DNA from: Bin87 sp965261925
GTDB taxonomy: Bacteria; Chloroflexota; Dehalococcoidia; Lucifugimonadales; UBA3495
NCBI GenBank assembly: GCA_965261925.1
Contig: OZ253486.1
Location: 558,001-622,000, forward strand
Reading direction: 5' to 3'
DNA: 64,000 nucleotides
In this document: positions 17,055 to 25,553 of the stretch, piece after piece
Layout: every line of letters starts with the position of its first letter
Position numbering within the stretch: position 1 is the stretch's first letter
The notes under the pieces: model-generated
What the model was told of the DNA's origin: nothing
Seen by the model: the letters and a program-made list of their open reading frames with translations, nothing else
Database searches by the model: none
Position numbers and translations under genes: made by a program

Positions 17055-19001
17055 ATGGCGCTCGCCATAATCGGGAAGTACAAAATGGCCGTGGCGGTTG
17101 CCGTGGTGGCCGCCATGTGCATCGCGCTGATCGCGACCGCCGATACGACACACGGCGCCAACCTGCCGGCGTGCCCCAGCGACTGGCCGGTGGTGGAAAA
17201 CGAGCAAGCCGTCCTGGAAACCGACTATGGCGGCGGCTCGTTCGAGGGATTTCATACCGACGCCGATGGCGACGAGTGGTACATCATCCGCAGTGTCGAC
17301 GATAACGGCTATTCCCTCGTGCGGGCCTATCCGGCGTCCGATCAACATGATGCCGGGTACGTGACCGACCAGCCCAGCAAAGTCTGCTACCTCATCGTGA
17401 GGGGACCCGAGGAGACCGAGGACCGGGATCCGCCCACGCAGATTGACTTCCCCAACGAGAACGAACCGGATACTTCCAGCACTTCCGGTTCAGGCACGTC
17501 ACAGACCGGCACCCGCGGAACGGACGGTACGCCGGGCTCCGGAGTGGGCATTGGCGGCAAGGGCGGTGACGGCTCTGGCACAGGCGGCGGTGGCGGCAGC
17601 GAGAACTGGCACGGCTCCGGTGATTACCCCGGCTGCGGGAACGCCGCGATGGCCAGCTCCGGGACCCCCGACGCCCCCACAGCCCCCACTCTCACCGGTA
17701 CTCTGCTGTCAACTTCGGTAGGCGTCGGGTGGACCGCTCCCAGCGCCAACGGCAACCCAATCCTGCACTACGCCATCATGTACACCCCGCAAGGCGGCGA
17801 CAGCAGCAAAGTCAGCGCCGGTGGTTCCAGCGAGATCCTGACCGGGCTAAGCCTGGGAACCACCTACGAAATCCGCGTGGCAGCATGCAACTCGGTAGGG
17901 TTCGGCCATTGGTCCGATGGCACCACCATAACGACCGCGAGCACTTCCGGCGGTGGCGGTGGCGGCGCGACCGTGGGCACCACCACCAACTCCGGGTGCG
18001 GCATCGCCGGGCGGGGAACTGAGGGAACTCCGGCCGCCCCGGCGCAACCCACCGTGGAAGCGAGGTCGGCCACCCAGATCTTTGTCGAATGGATCGCTCC
18101 CGACAACGGGGGTTCACCGATCCTCGACTACGCCATCCAATACACGCTGGCCGGGGGGACAGCCAGTACCCTGGACACAACGACTGGAATCAGTGAAATC
18201 CTCACCGGATTGACCGCGGGCACGGAGTATCTGATCCAGGTTGCCGCGTGCAACGCCGCCGGCTGGGGCGACTGGTCCCCGGGAACTATCTTGCAAACGC
18301 TGAGCGACACATCTGGCAACGGCGGCGGCGGCGGCGGCGGTCAGACTTCCATCACCTGCGGAGACGCGGCGCCGGGCAGCACCGGTACCCCGGGCGCCCC
18401 GGCTGCGCCCACTCTCACGATGCCGAGCACGACTTCAATCCGCGTAACGTGGGTTGCTCCCAGCGCCGGCGCATCGGCGATTCTCCACTACGCGATCCAC
18501 TACACCCCTGATGGCGGCTCGGGCAGTTGGACAACCTCCACCGGATTGAGCTCGGATCTCACGGGCTTGACCGCCGACACTCAGTACCACGTACGCGTCG
18601 CGGCGTGCAATGCTACTGGCTACGGCGATTGGTCTTCTACCGCGTCAACCCCGGCCAACAACAACGGTGGCAACAGCAACGGCGGCGGCGGCAATGGCAA
18701 CAACGGCGGCAACGGCGGCGACAACGGCAACGGCGGCGACACTGTCGTTTTTAGCGGGTGCGGCGGTGCCGATCGGGGGAGCACAGGGACGCCGGACCGG
18801 CCTGCAGCTCCGACCCTGATCGTTACGCAGGACAACACCAGGGTTGGAGTCGAGTGGGTTGCGCCCAACGACAACGATTCAGCGATCATCGGATACTCGA
18901 TTATGTATGTGCCTGAAGGCGGAACTCGCACGGTAATCAGCGAGGGAGGCTTAACCCCAATCCACCGAAGAGATGAGTGTCGGGGCGGGTTGAAAGGGTA
19001 A
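17055..19001 (+). CDS. FN3-repeat exported protein, 5' part, interrupted by IS
   Basis: First part of a secreted protein of at least five fibronectin type III domains. A signal peptide (MAVAVAVVAAMCIALIATA) is followed by an N-terminal module of about 100 residues, then FN3 domains at about 195-300, 315-420, 435-535 and 560 onward. Each starts with CG and STGTPxAPxAP, has a WxAPSxxGxxILHYAIxYTP strand pair, and ends in RVAACNxxGxGxWS. Gly/Asn-rich linkers join them. Domain 4 is cut after GGL (18954) by an IS1380-type element; the last codons up to 19001 are IS sequence. GAGG precedes the ATG. The remainder lies at 20669-21537. Confidence 0.9.
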   Translation: MALAIIGKYKMAVAVAVVAAMCIALIATADTTHGANLPACPSDWPVVENEQAVLETDYGGGSFEGFHTDADGDEWYIIRSVDDNGYSLVRAYPASDQHDAGYVTDQPSKVCYLIVRGPEETEDRDPPTQIDFPNENEPDTSSTSGSGTSQTGTRGTDGTPGSGVGIGGKGGDGSGTGGGGGSENWHGSGDYPGCGNAAMASSGTPDAPTAPTLTGTLLSTSVGVGWTAPSANGNPILHYAIMYTPQGGDSSKVSAGGSSEILTGLSLGTTYEIRVAACNSVGFGHWSDGTTITTASTSGGGGGGATVGTTTNSGCGIAGRGTEGTPAAPAQPTVEARSATQIFVEWIAPDNGGSPILDYAIQYTLAGGTASTLDTTTGISEILTGLTAGTEYLIQVAACNAAGWGDWSPGTILQTLSDTSGNGGGGGGGQTSITCGDAAPGSTGTPGAPAAPTLTMPSTTSIRVTWVAPSAGASAILHYAIHYTPDGGSGSWTTSTGLSSDLTGLTADTQYHVRVAACNATGYGDWSSTASTPANNNGGNSNGGGGNGNNGGNGGDNGNGGDTVVFSGCGGADRGSTGTPDRPAAPTLIVTQDNTRVGVEWVAPNDNDSAIIGYSIMYVPEGGTRTVISEGGLTPIHRRDECRGGLKG

Positions 19002-20663
19002 GAAAGTGCTCCCGGCTTCTGGGATAATGGTTTGTGAAACAAGAAACCGACCCGAAACGAGGAGCACCCATCAGATGCTACCACTGGGCAGCCCCGACCG
19101 CATCCACGTCGCCTTCGATGATCACCGTCTGGTGGCCAATGCCGGACTGCTCCTGCCGGTCACTTTGGCCCAGCATCTGGGTCTGGGTGAGCTGGTGGAC
19201 CGCCACGTTGACCTGGGAGATGCGCCGGGTCGAGCCAACCCGGGGGACAAGCTGCTGACGCTGGTGGCGTCGGCCCTGGCCGGCGGCGACTGCATTGACG
19301 ACGCCGACGTGTTGCGCACCGGCCGGACGGCCAGCGCCATCGGCTGCGTGGTCAAAGCGCCATCCACCCTGGGGACCTTTCTACGCAGTTTCCGGTGGGG
19401 TCATGTTCGCCAGTTGGATCGGGTGAGCCGGGAGTTGCTGGCTCGGGCCTGGGCCGCCGGTGGGGGCCCGGGCGATGCGCCGTTGACCATCGACCTGGAC
19501 TCCACCATCTGCGAGACCTACGGACTGGGCAAGGAGGGCGCCCGTCGCCATGGCTACACCGGCCAGCGGGGCTATCACCCGCTGCTGGCCGTCGCCGCGG
19601 ACACCGGCGACGTGCTGATGGTGCGGCTGCGCCAGGGTCGGGCCAACACCGCGCGGGGCGCGGACCACTTCCTGCGGGAGACGGTGGGCCGGGTGCGCTA
19701 CGCCGGAGCCATCGGACAACTCACCGTCCGCGCCGACAGCGGCTTCTACACCCACGCCATGGTCGCCGTCTGCCGCAAGATGGACGTCCGCTACTCCATC
19801 ACCGTCCGCCAGCACCAAAGCCTGCGCAACCTCATCGAGGCCATACCCGAGAAGGACTGGACAGCCATCCCTTACTGGATGGACGGCGCTGCCGACGTGG
19901 CCGAGACTGAATACACACCCTTCCAGCATGAGCCCGACGCCGCACCGGCGCGGCTCATCGTACGCCGGGTGAAACCCGCGCCCGGTTCCCAACTGGCGCT
20001 GCTTACCGACTACAGCTATCACGCCTGCATCACCGACCGGGAGGGCGACACTCTGGAACTGGAGGCCGACCACCGCCGCCATGCCGAGATCGAGAACGCC
20101 ATCCGCGACCTGAAGTACGGCGTGGGTCTCAACCATCTCCCCTCCGGCCGCTTCCCCGCCAACGCCGCCTGGCTGGCGGTGCAGGTCATGGCCCACAATC
20201 TGGCTCGCTGGACGGCGCGCATCGGCCTGGGCGAGCTGGTGGTTACCACCAAGACCCTGCGGCGACGCTTCTTCTCCCTCGCCGGACGCATCACCCGCAA
20301 GGCCCGTCGCCTCACCCTGCACCTTCCCAAGGGCTGGCCCTGGGAGAACCAGTTCAGTCGCGCCCTGGAGCGATTGCGAGCCCTGCCGCTCCCTTCCTGA
20401 CGCCGCCTTCGGCGTCTGACCTCTCCTCCAGACCGTCCAACCGCCTGGCCGTCCCGCGTCAGGCTGGGCACCGCGTGTCTCCAGCTGCCATCTGCCCGAC
20501 GATCTCGCCCTCCGCCACCGCTTGCGAGCCGTCAACATCCCTCTGGCGTAGCTGTCACGACCCGCACCCGCCCAAATACGGCGGGGTCAGGGCACTGCAC
20601 CATCACCCACGCTTCTCTTCCCTTGCGTATCCAGCCCCCACGCATCCTTTCGGTGGATTCGGG
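18955..20663 (+). mobile_element. IS1380-family insertion sequence, complete, 1,709 bp
   Basis: Bounded by 15-bp inverted repeats CCCCAATCCACCGAA (18955-18969) and its partner at 20649-20663 (one mismatch), and flanked by a 5-bp target duplication CTTAA (18950-18954, 20664-20668). It holds one transposase gene and a small GACGCCG/CGGCGTC hairpin just after it. Removing the element and one CTTAA rejoins the FN3 gene in frame. Intact ends and target copies indicate recent insertion. Confidence 0.93.
19075..20400 (+). CDS. IS1380-family transposase
   Basis: A 441-residue DDE transposase that cuts and joins the IS ends. The family pattern is visible: an N-terminal domain, then LTIDLDSTICETYG (first Asp), the YHPLLAVAADTGDVL strand, VRADSGFYTHAMV (second Asp), and HAEIENAIRDLKYGVGL (Glu) near residue 345. 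The start is the ATG at 19075, preceded by GAGGAGC; the frame is open back to 19006 but those residues are not conserved. No internal stop, so it is probably active. Confidence 0.92.
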   Translation: MLPLGSPDRIHVAFDDHRLVANAGLLLPVTLAQHLGLGELVDRHVDLGDAPGRANPGDKLLTLVASALAGGDCIDDADVLRTGRTASAIGCVVKAPSTLGTFLRSFRWGHVRQLDRVSRELLARAWAAGGGPGDAPLTIDLDSTICETYGLGKEGARRHGYTGQRGYHPLLAVAADTGDVLMVRLRQGRANTARGADHFLRETVGRVRYAGAIGQLTVRADSGFYTHAMVAVCRKMDVRYSITVRQHQSLRNLIEAIPEKDWTAIPYWMDGAADVAETEYTPFQHEPDAAPARLIVRRVKPAPGSQLALLTDYSYHACITDREGDTLELEADHRRHAEIENAIRDLKYGVGLNHLPSGRFPANAAWLAVQVMAHNLARWTARIGLGELVVTTKTLRRRFFSLAGRITRKARRLTLHLPKGWPWENQFSRALERLRALPLPS

Positions 20664-20668
20664 CTTAA

Positions 20669-21537
20669 GCGCGATAATCCGGGGCCTGGCCGCCAGTACC
20701 CTTTATGAGATTAGGGTCTCGGGGTGTAATGCGGTCGGTTTCAGCAATTGGTCGCAGGGCGCAACTATAGCTACCTACAGCACACCGGGCCCAACAGGCG
20801 GCGGCATCGTCGGCACCGTCAACAATGCCTGGTGCGGCGTAGCCAACCCGGGAAGCACCGGAACGCCGGGCAGGCCTAATCCGCCAACTGTCACTGTCAA
20901 CGGCGCAAATTCGCTGACCGTAGAATGGTCCGAACCGTCTGACGACGGAGGGTCGCCGATCAAGATGTACGCCGTCCAGTGGACGCACGGCGGTACCAGC
21001 CAAATGGAGAAGGTGATGACCGGGATGAGCTATACCATCACGGGTTTGGACGCAGATACCAGCTACTCTGTGCAGGTGGCGGCGTGCAACGCGGTGGGGA
21101 TGAGCCTCTGGTCAGTTGCGGCCGTCGAGCGAACCGATCCTGCTTCGTCGCAGTCCACGGAAGTAGATCCCCAGGCCACGGAAACACCGGGGGATGGCGA
21201 CGGCAACGGTGGCAATGGCGACGGCGGCGATAACGGCGATGGCAGCGATGACCGGGGTGAATACGACATCGTCGTCACTGGCACGTGCGGAACCGGGACG
21301 TGGCAAGGGCATACGCATAACAACACGCAATATTACTGGGGCGGAACCGTCGACTGCCTTGAGGAGATTCTCATCAACTCCATAGACCCGACCCCTCGCG
21401 GCAGGATGTGGACCAAATCGATGATGGATGACCACAGGCACCCCGGTTTCTCGGACGACGATCACAGCGGCAGCAGTTGCAACTCGCAGCATACTACGGC
21501 CCACGCCAACCACACTCCACTCTCGTGCTCGAATTAG
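20669..21537 (+). pseudogene. FN3-repeat exported protein, 3' part, displaced by IS
   Basis: Continuation of the gene that starts at 17055. It opens with SAIIRGLAASTLYEIRVSGC, the second half of FN3 domain 4, followed by domain 5 (GSTGTPGRPNPPTVTVNG to VQVAACNAVGMSLWS), a Gly/Asp linker and a unique C-terminal module of about 90 residues rich in His, Asp and Cys (WQGHTHNNTQYYW, DDHRHPGFSDDDH). With the 5' part it forms 923 codons including the stop and no internal stop. It now lacks its own signal peptide and start, so it is probably silent. An open frame from 20623 starts inside the IS. Confidence 0.85.
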
Positions 21538-21902
21538 TAAAGACCGGCCGACGTGGCCGACGCGGAGGTCCGGACCGGGAACCAAAAGCATCCCGCATCG
21601 ACCGAACGTTGGGCACGCGGTCTAAATTGATTTCAGACCGGCTCCAGGTGGCGGGCACCCGCCAGGGCCTCAGCAAACGGGCAACCCTCGAGGTCATCCA
21701 GATGGTTTCCCCATCGTGCCTCAGCGAGCACGAGAGCAGGACCGCCGAACAGCCTCAGGTTTCGCTCCAGGGGAGTACGAAACCCTTCGGCGTCGCTGAT
21801 CTTTCCGCTCCTGGTTGTAAAATTGCGATTACCCGCGTGCCGGCTCGAAAGGTCAAGCCATTCGTGGTCAAACGCCGGGCGGGATCTCGTAGCCAATCAA
21901 CC
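21538..21902. other. Intergenic region, nothing recognised
   Basis: 365 bases between convergent genes. No family signal, hairpin with T-run, or repeat was seen. Confidence 0.5.
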
Positions 21903-22220
21903 TCAAGGTAGGCAATCGGCCTTCTCGAGGTCCTCTTCGAAGTCGTCGAGGCCCTTTTCCAAATTTTCCAGCTTGGACATCCGATCCTTGGGGTCGGCGT
22001 CGGCGTATGGCATTTTGTCGACCGCATACTCCTCGGCGAATTCGCCGGCCAACTCACGGCACTCCGTCTCTGGGGAGAAACTGGCCGTCAACATCAACTC
22101 TCGCGCCCGGGGCACCACCACGTCAGATTTGGCCGCGATTTCCAATGGCGTCGGCTCGCCGCAGCCAACAAGGAGGACAAGCAACAGGCCGGTGACCAAG
22201 GTGAGCAGCAGCGTTTTCAC
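21903..22220 (-). CDS. Small lipoprotein of unknown function
   Basis: A 105-residue putative lipoprotein. The signal KTLLLTLVTGLLLVLLVGC ends in the lipobox LVGC. The mature part is acidic and helical, ending in a likely short coiled coil (MSKLENLEKGLDDFEEDLE), with two more cysteines (ECREL and the penultimate KADC). I chose the GTG at 22220, preceded by GGAAG, because it puts the basic residue and hydrophobic stretch at the normal place; an upstream ATG would add 11 to 28 residues. Function not recognised. Confidence 0.7.
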   Translation of the reverse strand: MKTLLLTLVTGLLLVLLVGCGEPTPLEIAAKSDVVVPRARELMLTASFSPETECRELAGEFAEEYAVDKMPYADADPKDRMSKLENLEKGLDDFEEDLEKADCLP

Positions 22221-22608
22221 GGGAATTCTTCCGCGCCAGGGTGACCGGATCATAACACTATGGTCGTAACTTTTCATAGAAATGATACAAACGTAACTGT
22301 CCACACCCAGGACATGCGTCCAAAAGTATGATCGTCTGACCGGCTATGAGGCGTCACTCCATGCGCGGTACGGGGTCGTGTGCAGGGAAACTTTACCCCG
22401 CCCAGGATGGTTGATCCCACGGTTCTCCGGGCTCCTCCTCGCGCGGGGACAACAGTTTGAGGCCGCCGAAGCCCAGCGATGGTCAGCGGTCGCCAACCAT
22501 CTTTCCAGTTGAATTCGCCCGCCGGCGACGGCATACTGGCGCCACCATTGCAATGAGCACGCGATCCGGGGCAACTCCGGACCGTTGCTGTTCGGGGAGA
22601 ACAGGCGT
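22221..22608. other. Divergent intergenic region
   Basis: 388 bases between the small lipoprotein and the epimerase. No gene or clear regulatory motif; it must hold promoters for both. Confidence 0.5.
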
Positions 22609-23589
22609 ATGGCAACCCTAGTAACCGGCGGCGTCGGCTTCGTCGGGGCGAGCATAGTCAGGGAATTGGCGGCTCGCGGGCACGAGGTCATCAGCTACGA
22701 TGTGCTGGCCCCCGACGCCCTGATGACCCATTTCCTCGGCGACCTGTCCGAACGGGTCACCTTCGTTGACGGCGATATCCTGGACACCGCCGGCCTGGAC
22801 GCCCTGCGGCAGGCTCACTCCTTCGACAAAATTGTCCACGCCGCCGTGTTCACCGTCAACCGCATCGACCGGGAAACGGCCCGCAGCAAGGACATCCTGG
22901 ACATCAACCTCACCGGCACCGGCAACCTGCTGGAAATGGCCCGCGAGATTGGCGTCCGGCGGTTCGTCTACATCAGCTCCGGCGCCGCCTATGGCCTCAC
23001 CCGCGACCCGGACCAGACCTATAACGAGGACGACCACCCGCAGCCGGGCAACCTCTACGGCATCACCAAGCTCGCCAGCGAGCAGTTGACCCGGCGTTAC
23101 GGCCAGCTCCACGGTTTCAGCGCCGCGAGCCTGCGCGTCAGCACACCCTACGGGCCGATGGAACGGATCACGGGCCACCGGGACAACATGTCTACGCCCT
23201 ACCAGTGGACCGGGCAGATGCTGCGCGGCGAGCCGATCACCATGGATGCCACCGCCTACGGTCGGGATTACACCTACGTCCTGGATACCGCCTCGGCCAT
23301 CGCCACCGTCGTCGACGCGCCCGAGTTGCCCCACGACCTGTACAACATCACCAACGGCGTGTCCGTGACCGGCGCGGAGATCCAACGCACCTTGGCCGAA
23401 CTGTACCCCGAAACGCGGCTGGTGGAATCCGAATCGTCGGAACCGGCCGACTCCTCGTTGGGACCAACCAGGGGCCCGCTGTCGGGCTACCGTTTGTGGC
23501 ACGATTTAGGCTGGGTTCCGCAGTATGATTTGGCCGCCGGTCTGACCGATTATGTGAGGTGGCGCCGCGAATCGGGTTTCCTGGACTAG
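22609..23589 (+). CDS. NAD(P)-dependent epimerase/dehydratase (extended SDR)
   Basis: A 326-residue Rossmann-fold enzyme of the extended short-chain dehydrogenase group acting on nucleotide sugars or related substrates. The NAD motif TGGVGFVGASI is at residues 7-17, the acidic strand end SYDVL near 35, the catalytic Ser in VYISSGAAYG, and the catalytic YGITK (YxxxK) near residue 150. The ATG at 22609 is preferred to one at 22585 because GGGGAG precedes it. It begins a run of plus-strand genes, but 68 bases separate it from the first deacetylase-fold gene. Substrate unknown. Confidence 0.9.
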   Translation: MATLVTGGVGFVGASIVRELAARGHEVISYDVLAPDALMTHFLGDLSERVTFVDGDILDTAGLDALRQAHSFDKIVHAAVFTVNRIDRETARSKDILDINLTGTGNLLEMAREIGVRRFVYISSGAAYGLTRDPDQTYNEDDHPQPGNLYGITKLASEQLTRRYGQLHGFSAASLRVSTPYGPMERITGHRDNMSTPYQWTGQMLRGEPITMDATAYGRDYTYVLDTASAIATVVDAPELPHDLYNITNGVSVTGAEIQRTLAELYPETRLVESESSEPADSSLGPTRGPLSGYRLWHDLGWVPQYDLAAGLTDYVRWRRESGFLD

Positions 23590-23657
23590 CATCGCTGCAT
23601 TCATCCGACCGCCGCGTGACCGAAACACATTCGCCCCTACCGCAAGGAGCACAGATC

Positions 23658-24572
23658 ATGGCGTTGCCGCCCGACCGCATCGACTACCTGCCCATCATCG
23701 ACCGGCCCGTTATCAAGTGGCCCAACGACGCCCGGGTGGCGCTCTGGATCTCGCCCAACATCGAGCACTACGAGTATTTCCCCGTCAACGAGGGGGTGCG
23801 CGACCCTTGGCCCCGGATGCCCTACCCCGACGTGCAGCAGTTCGCCTACCGTGACTACGGCAACCGCGTCGGTTTCTGGCGGATGCTGGAGCCGCTGGAC
23901 AAGCATGGCATTCGCTGCTGCATCTCCCTGAACCTGGCGGTGCTGGAGCACTTCCCGGAGATCGCCGAGGCCATGGTCGAACGCGATTACGACTTCATGA
24001 GCCACGGCATCTACAACACGCGCTATCTGTACACTTGTACGGAGGACGAGGAGCGGGAGTTCTACCGGGACTGTATCGACACGTTGAAGCGGCACACCGG
24101 CAAGCAGCTGAAAGGAATGTTGGGACCCGCAATCACGGGCACCGTCAGCACGCCGGATCTGATGGCCGAGGCCGGCCTGATCTACCACACCGACTGGTTC
24201 CACGACGACCAGCCGACGCCGATCAAGGTTAACAACGGAGGCAAGCTGGTTTCGGTGCCCTACTCCATCGAGCTGAACGACTCCTCGGTGCTGCGGGACA
24301 ACCACTACACGGCCGAATACTTCGCCGACATCTGCAAGAGGCAGTTCGACCGGCTGTACGAGGAAGGCGCCGAGAGCGGGCAGGTCATGTGCATCGCCCT
24401 GCATCCCTTCCTGATCGGCCAGCCACACCGCATCAAGTACCTGGACGACGTGCTTGGCCACATCATGGCCCACGATGGGGTGTGGCAAACCACGGCCGAC
24501 GAGATCGCCGAGTACTACATCGCCAACTATTACGACCAGGCCGTGGAGCACGCTCAACGGTTTGCCCAATAG
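23658..24572 (+). CDS. Polysaccharide-deacetylase-fold hydrolase, PuuE-like (1)
   Basis: A 304-residue NodB-type (beta/alpha)7 barrel. The block YRDYGNRVGFWRMLEPLDKHGIR is typical of the PuuE-like allantoinase branch rather than of chitin or peptidoglycan deacetylases. There is no signal peptide, which also points to a cytoplasmic ring amide. Likely metal ligands: the Glu/His of NIEHYEY, SHGIYN, and HPFLIGQPHR. AAGGAG precedes the ATG. It is followed 58 bases on by a paralogue and then by an amidohydrolase, forming a probable operon for opening a cyclic amide or N-heterocycle; the substrate is inference. Confidence 0.85.
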   Translation: MALPPDRIDYLPIIDRPVIKWPNDARVALWISPNIEHYEYFPVNEGVRDPWPRMPYPDVQQFAYRDYGNRVGFWRMLEPLDKHGIRCCISLNLAVLEHFPEIAEAMVERDYDFMSHGIYNTRYLYTCTEDEEREFYRDCIDTLKRHTGKQLKGMLGPAITGTVSTPDLMAEAGLIYHTDWFHDDQPTPIKVNNGGKLVSVPYSIELNDSSVLRDNHYTAEYFADICKRQFDRLYEEGAESGQVMCIALHPFLIGQPHRIKYLDDVLGHIMAHDGVWQTTADEIAEYYIANYYDQAVEHAQRFAQ

Positions 24573-24594
24573 TCGGCCCGTCGCACCGTCACCA

Positions 24595-24630
24595 CCCAGG
24601 AGCACACTGATTCCCAGGAGCACGCTTAAT
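24595..24630. repeat. 18-bp tandem duplication including a ribosome binding site
   Basis: CCCAGGAGCACACTGATT (24595-24612) and CCCAGGAGCACGCTTAAT (24613-24630) match at 15 of 18 positions. Each has AGGAG; the second directly precedes the ATG at 24631. Confidence 0.8.
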
Positions 24631-25542
24631 ATGCCTGCGCAACGCACCTTCGGCATGGACCATCCGCATCACGAATGGTCGCCCATCATCAGTCGGCCCG
24701 CCCTGCGCTGGCCCAACGAAGCACGGGTGGCCCTGTGCGTCATCCTGGTGCTGGAGCACATGGAATGGGAGGCGCCGGAGGGGAGCTACCAGGTCGCCAA
24801 TCTGTCCGGGGGTTCGGCGCCCCGAGCCTTCCCCGACTACGCTCGGCTGTCCCACCGGGAATACGGCCACCGCATCGGGATCTTCCGGCTGCTGGACACG
24901 CTGGAGAAGCACGGCATCACGGCCACCATCGCCATGGACGCCATCACCGCCGAAAACTATCCGTTCCTCGTAAAGCACTGCGTGGACCGGGGCTGCGAGA
25001 TCATCGGCCACGGCGTTTCGGTGAGCCGCATGATCACCAGCAATATGTCAGAGGAGGAAGAGCGTGAGTACATCCGCGCGTCCGTCGACGCTCTGACCCG
25101 GGCGACCGGCAAGGCTCCCCAGGGCTGGCTGGGGCCGGAATACGGCGAGTCGGACCGGACGCCGCGACTGCTGGCGGAGGCCGGGTTGCGCTACGTTTGC
25201 GACTGGGCGAACGACGAGCAGCCCTACCCGATGACTGCCGGCGACAACCCCTTCTTCTCCCTGCCGTTGCTGTACGAACTGGACGACGTGGCTTCTATGT
25301 CCCAGCGCAAGGTCACCGTGACCGACTACCAGCGCCGGCTCACCGAGAGCTTCGATGTGCTGCGCGATGACGGAGCCACGCACGGCCGGCTCATGGCGCT
25401 CAACTGGCATCCGTGGCTGGTGGGCCAACCCTTCCGGGTGGGCGCCGTGGACGAGGCGCTGGGCTACATGATGGAGCAGGGCGGGGTGTGGCCGGCCACG
25501 GGGTCCGAAATCATCGACTGGTACCAGTCCCAAACCGATTGA
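24631..25542 (+). CDS. Polysaccharide-deacetylase-fold hydrolase, PuuE-like (2)
   Basis: A 303-residue paralogue of the gene just upstream, with the same order of motifs: RPALRWPNEARVALCVILVLEH, HREYGHRIGIFRLLDTLEKHG, the GHGVSVSRM histidine and NWHPWLVGQPFRV. Sequence between the motifs has diverged, so the two enzymes may act on different substrates or form a heteromer. AGGAG in a duplicated segment precedes the ATG. It ends 11 bases before the amidohydrolase gene, so they are co-transcribed. Cytoplasmic. Confidence 0.85.
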   Translation: MPAQRTFGMDHPHHEWSPIISRPALRWPNEARVALCVILVLEHMEWEAPEGSYQVANLSGGSAPRAFPDYARLSHREYGHRIGIFRLLDTLEKHGITATIAMDAITAENYPFLVKHCVDRGCEIIGHGVSVSRMITSNMSEEEEREYIRASVDALTRATGKAPQGWLGPEYGESDRTPRLLAEAGLRYVCDWANDEQPYPMTAGDNPFFSLPLLYELDDVASMSQRKVTVTDYQRRLTESFDVLRDDGATHGRLMALNWHPWLVGQPFRVGAVDEALGYMMEQGGVWPATGSEIIDWYQSQTD

Positions 25543-25553
25543 CGGAGTGAACC

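Noticed and set aside
21477..21911. Plus-strand frame after the FN3 gene as a separate gene
   Set aside because: It overlaps the FN3 C-terminus in another frame and has no start signal or motif.
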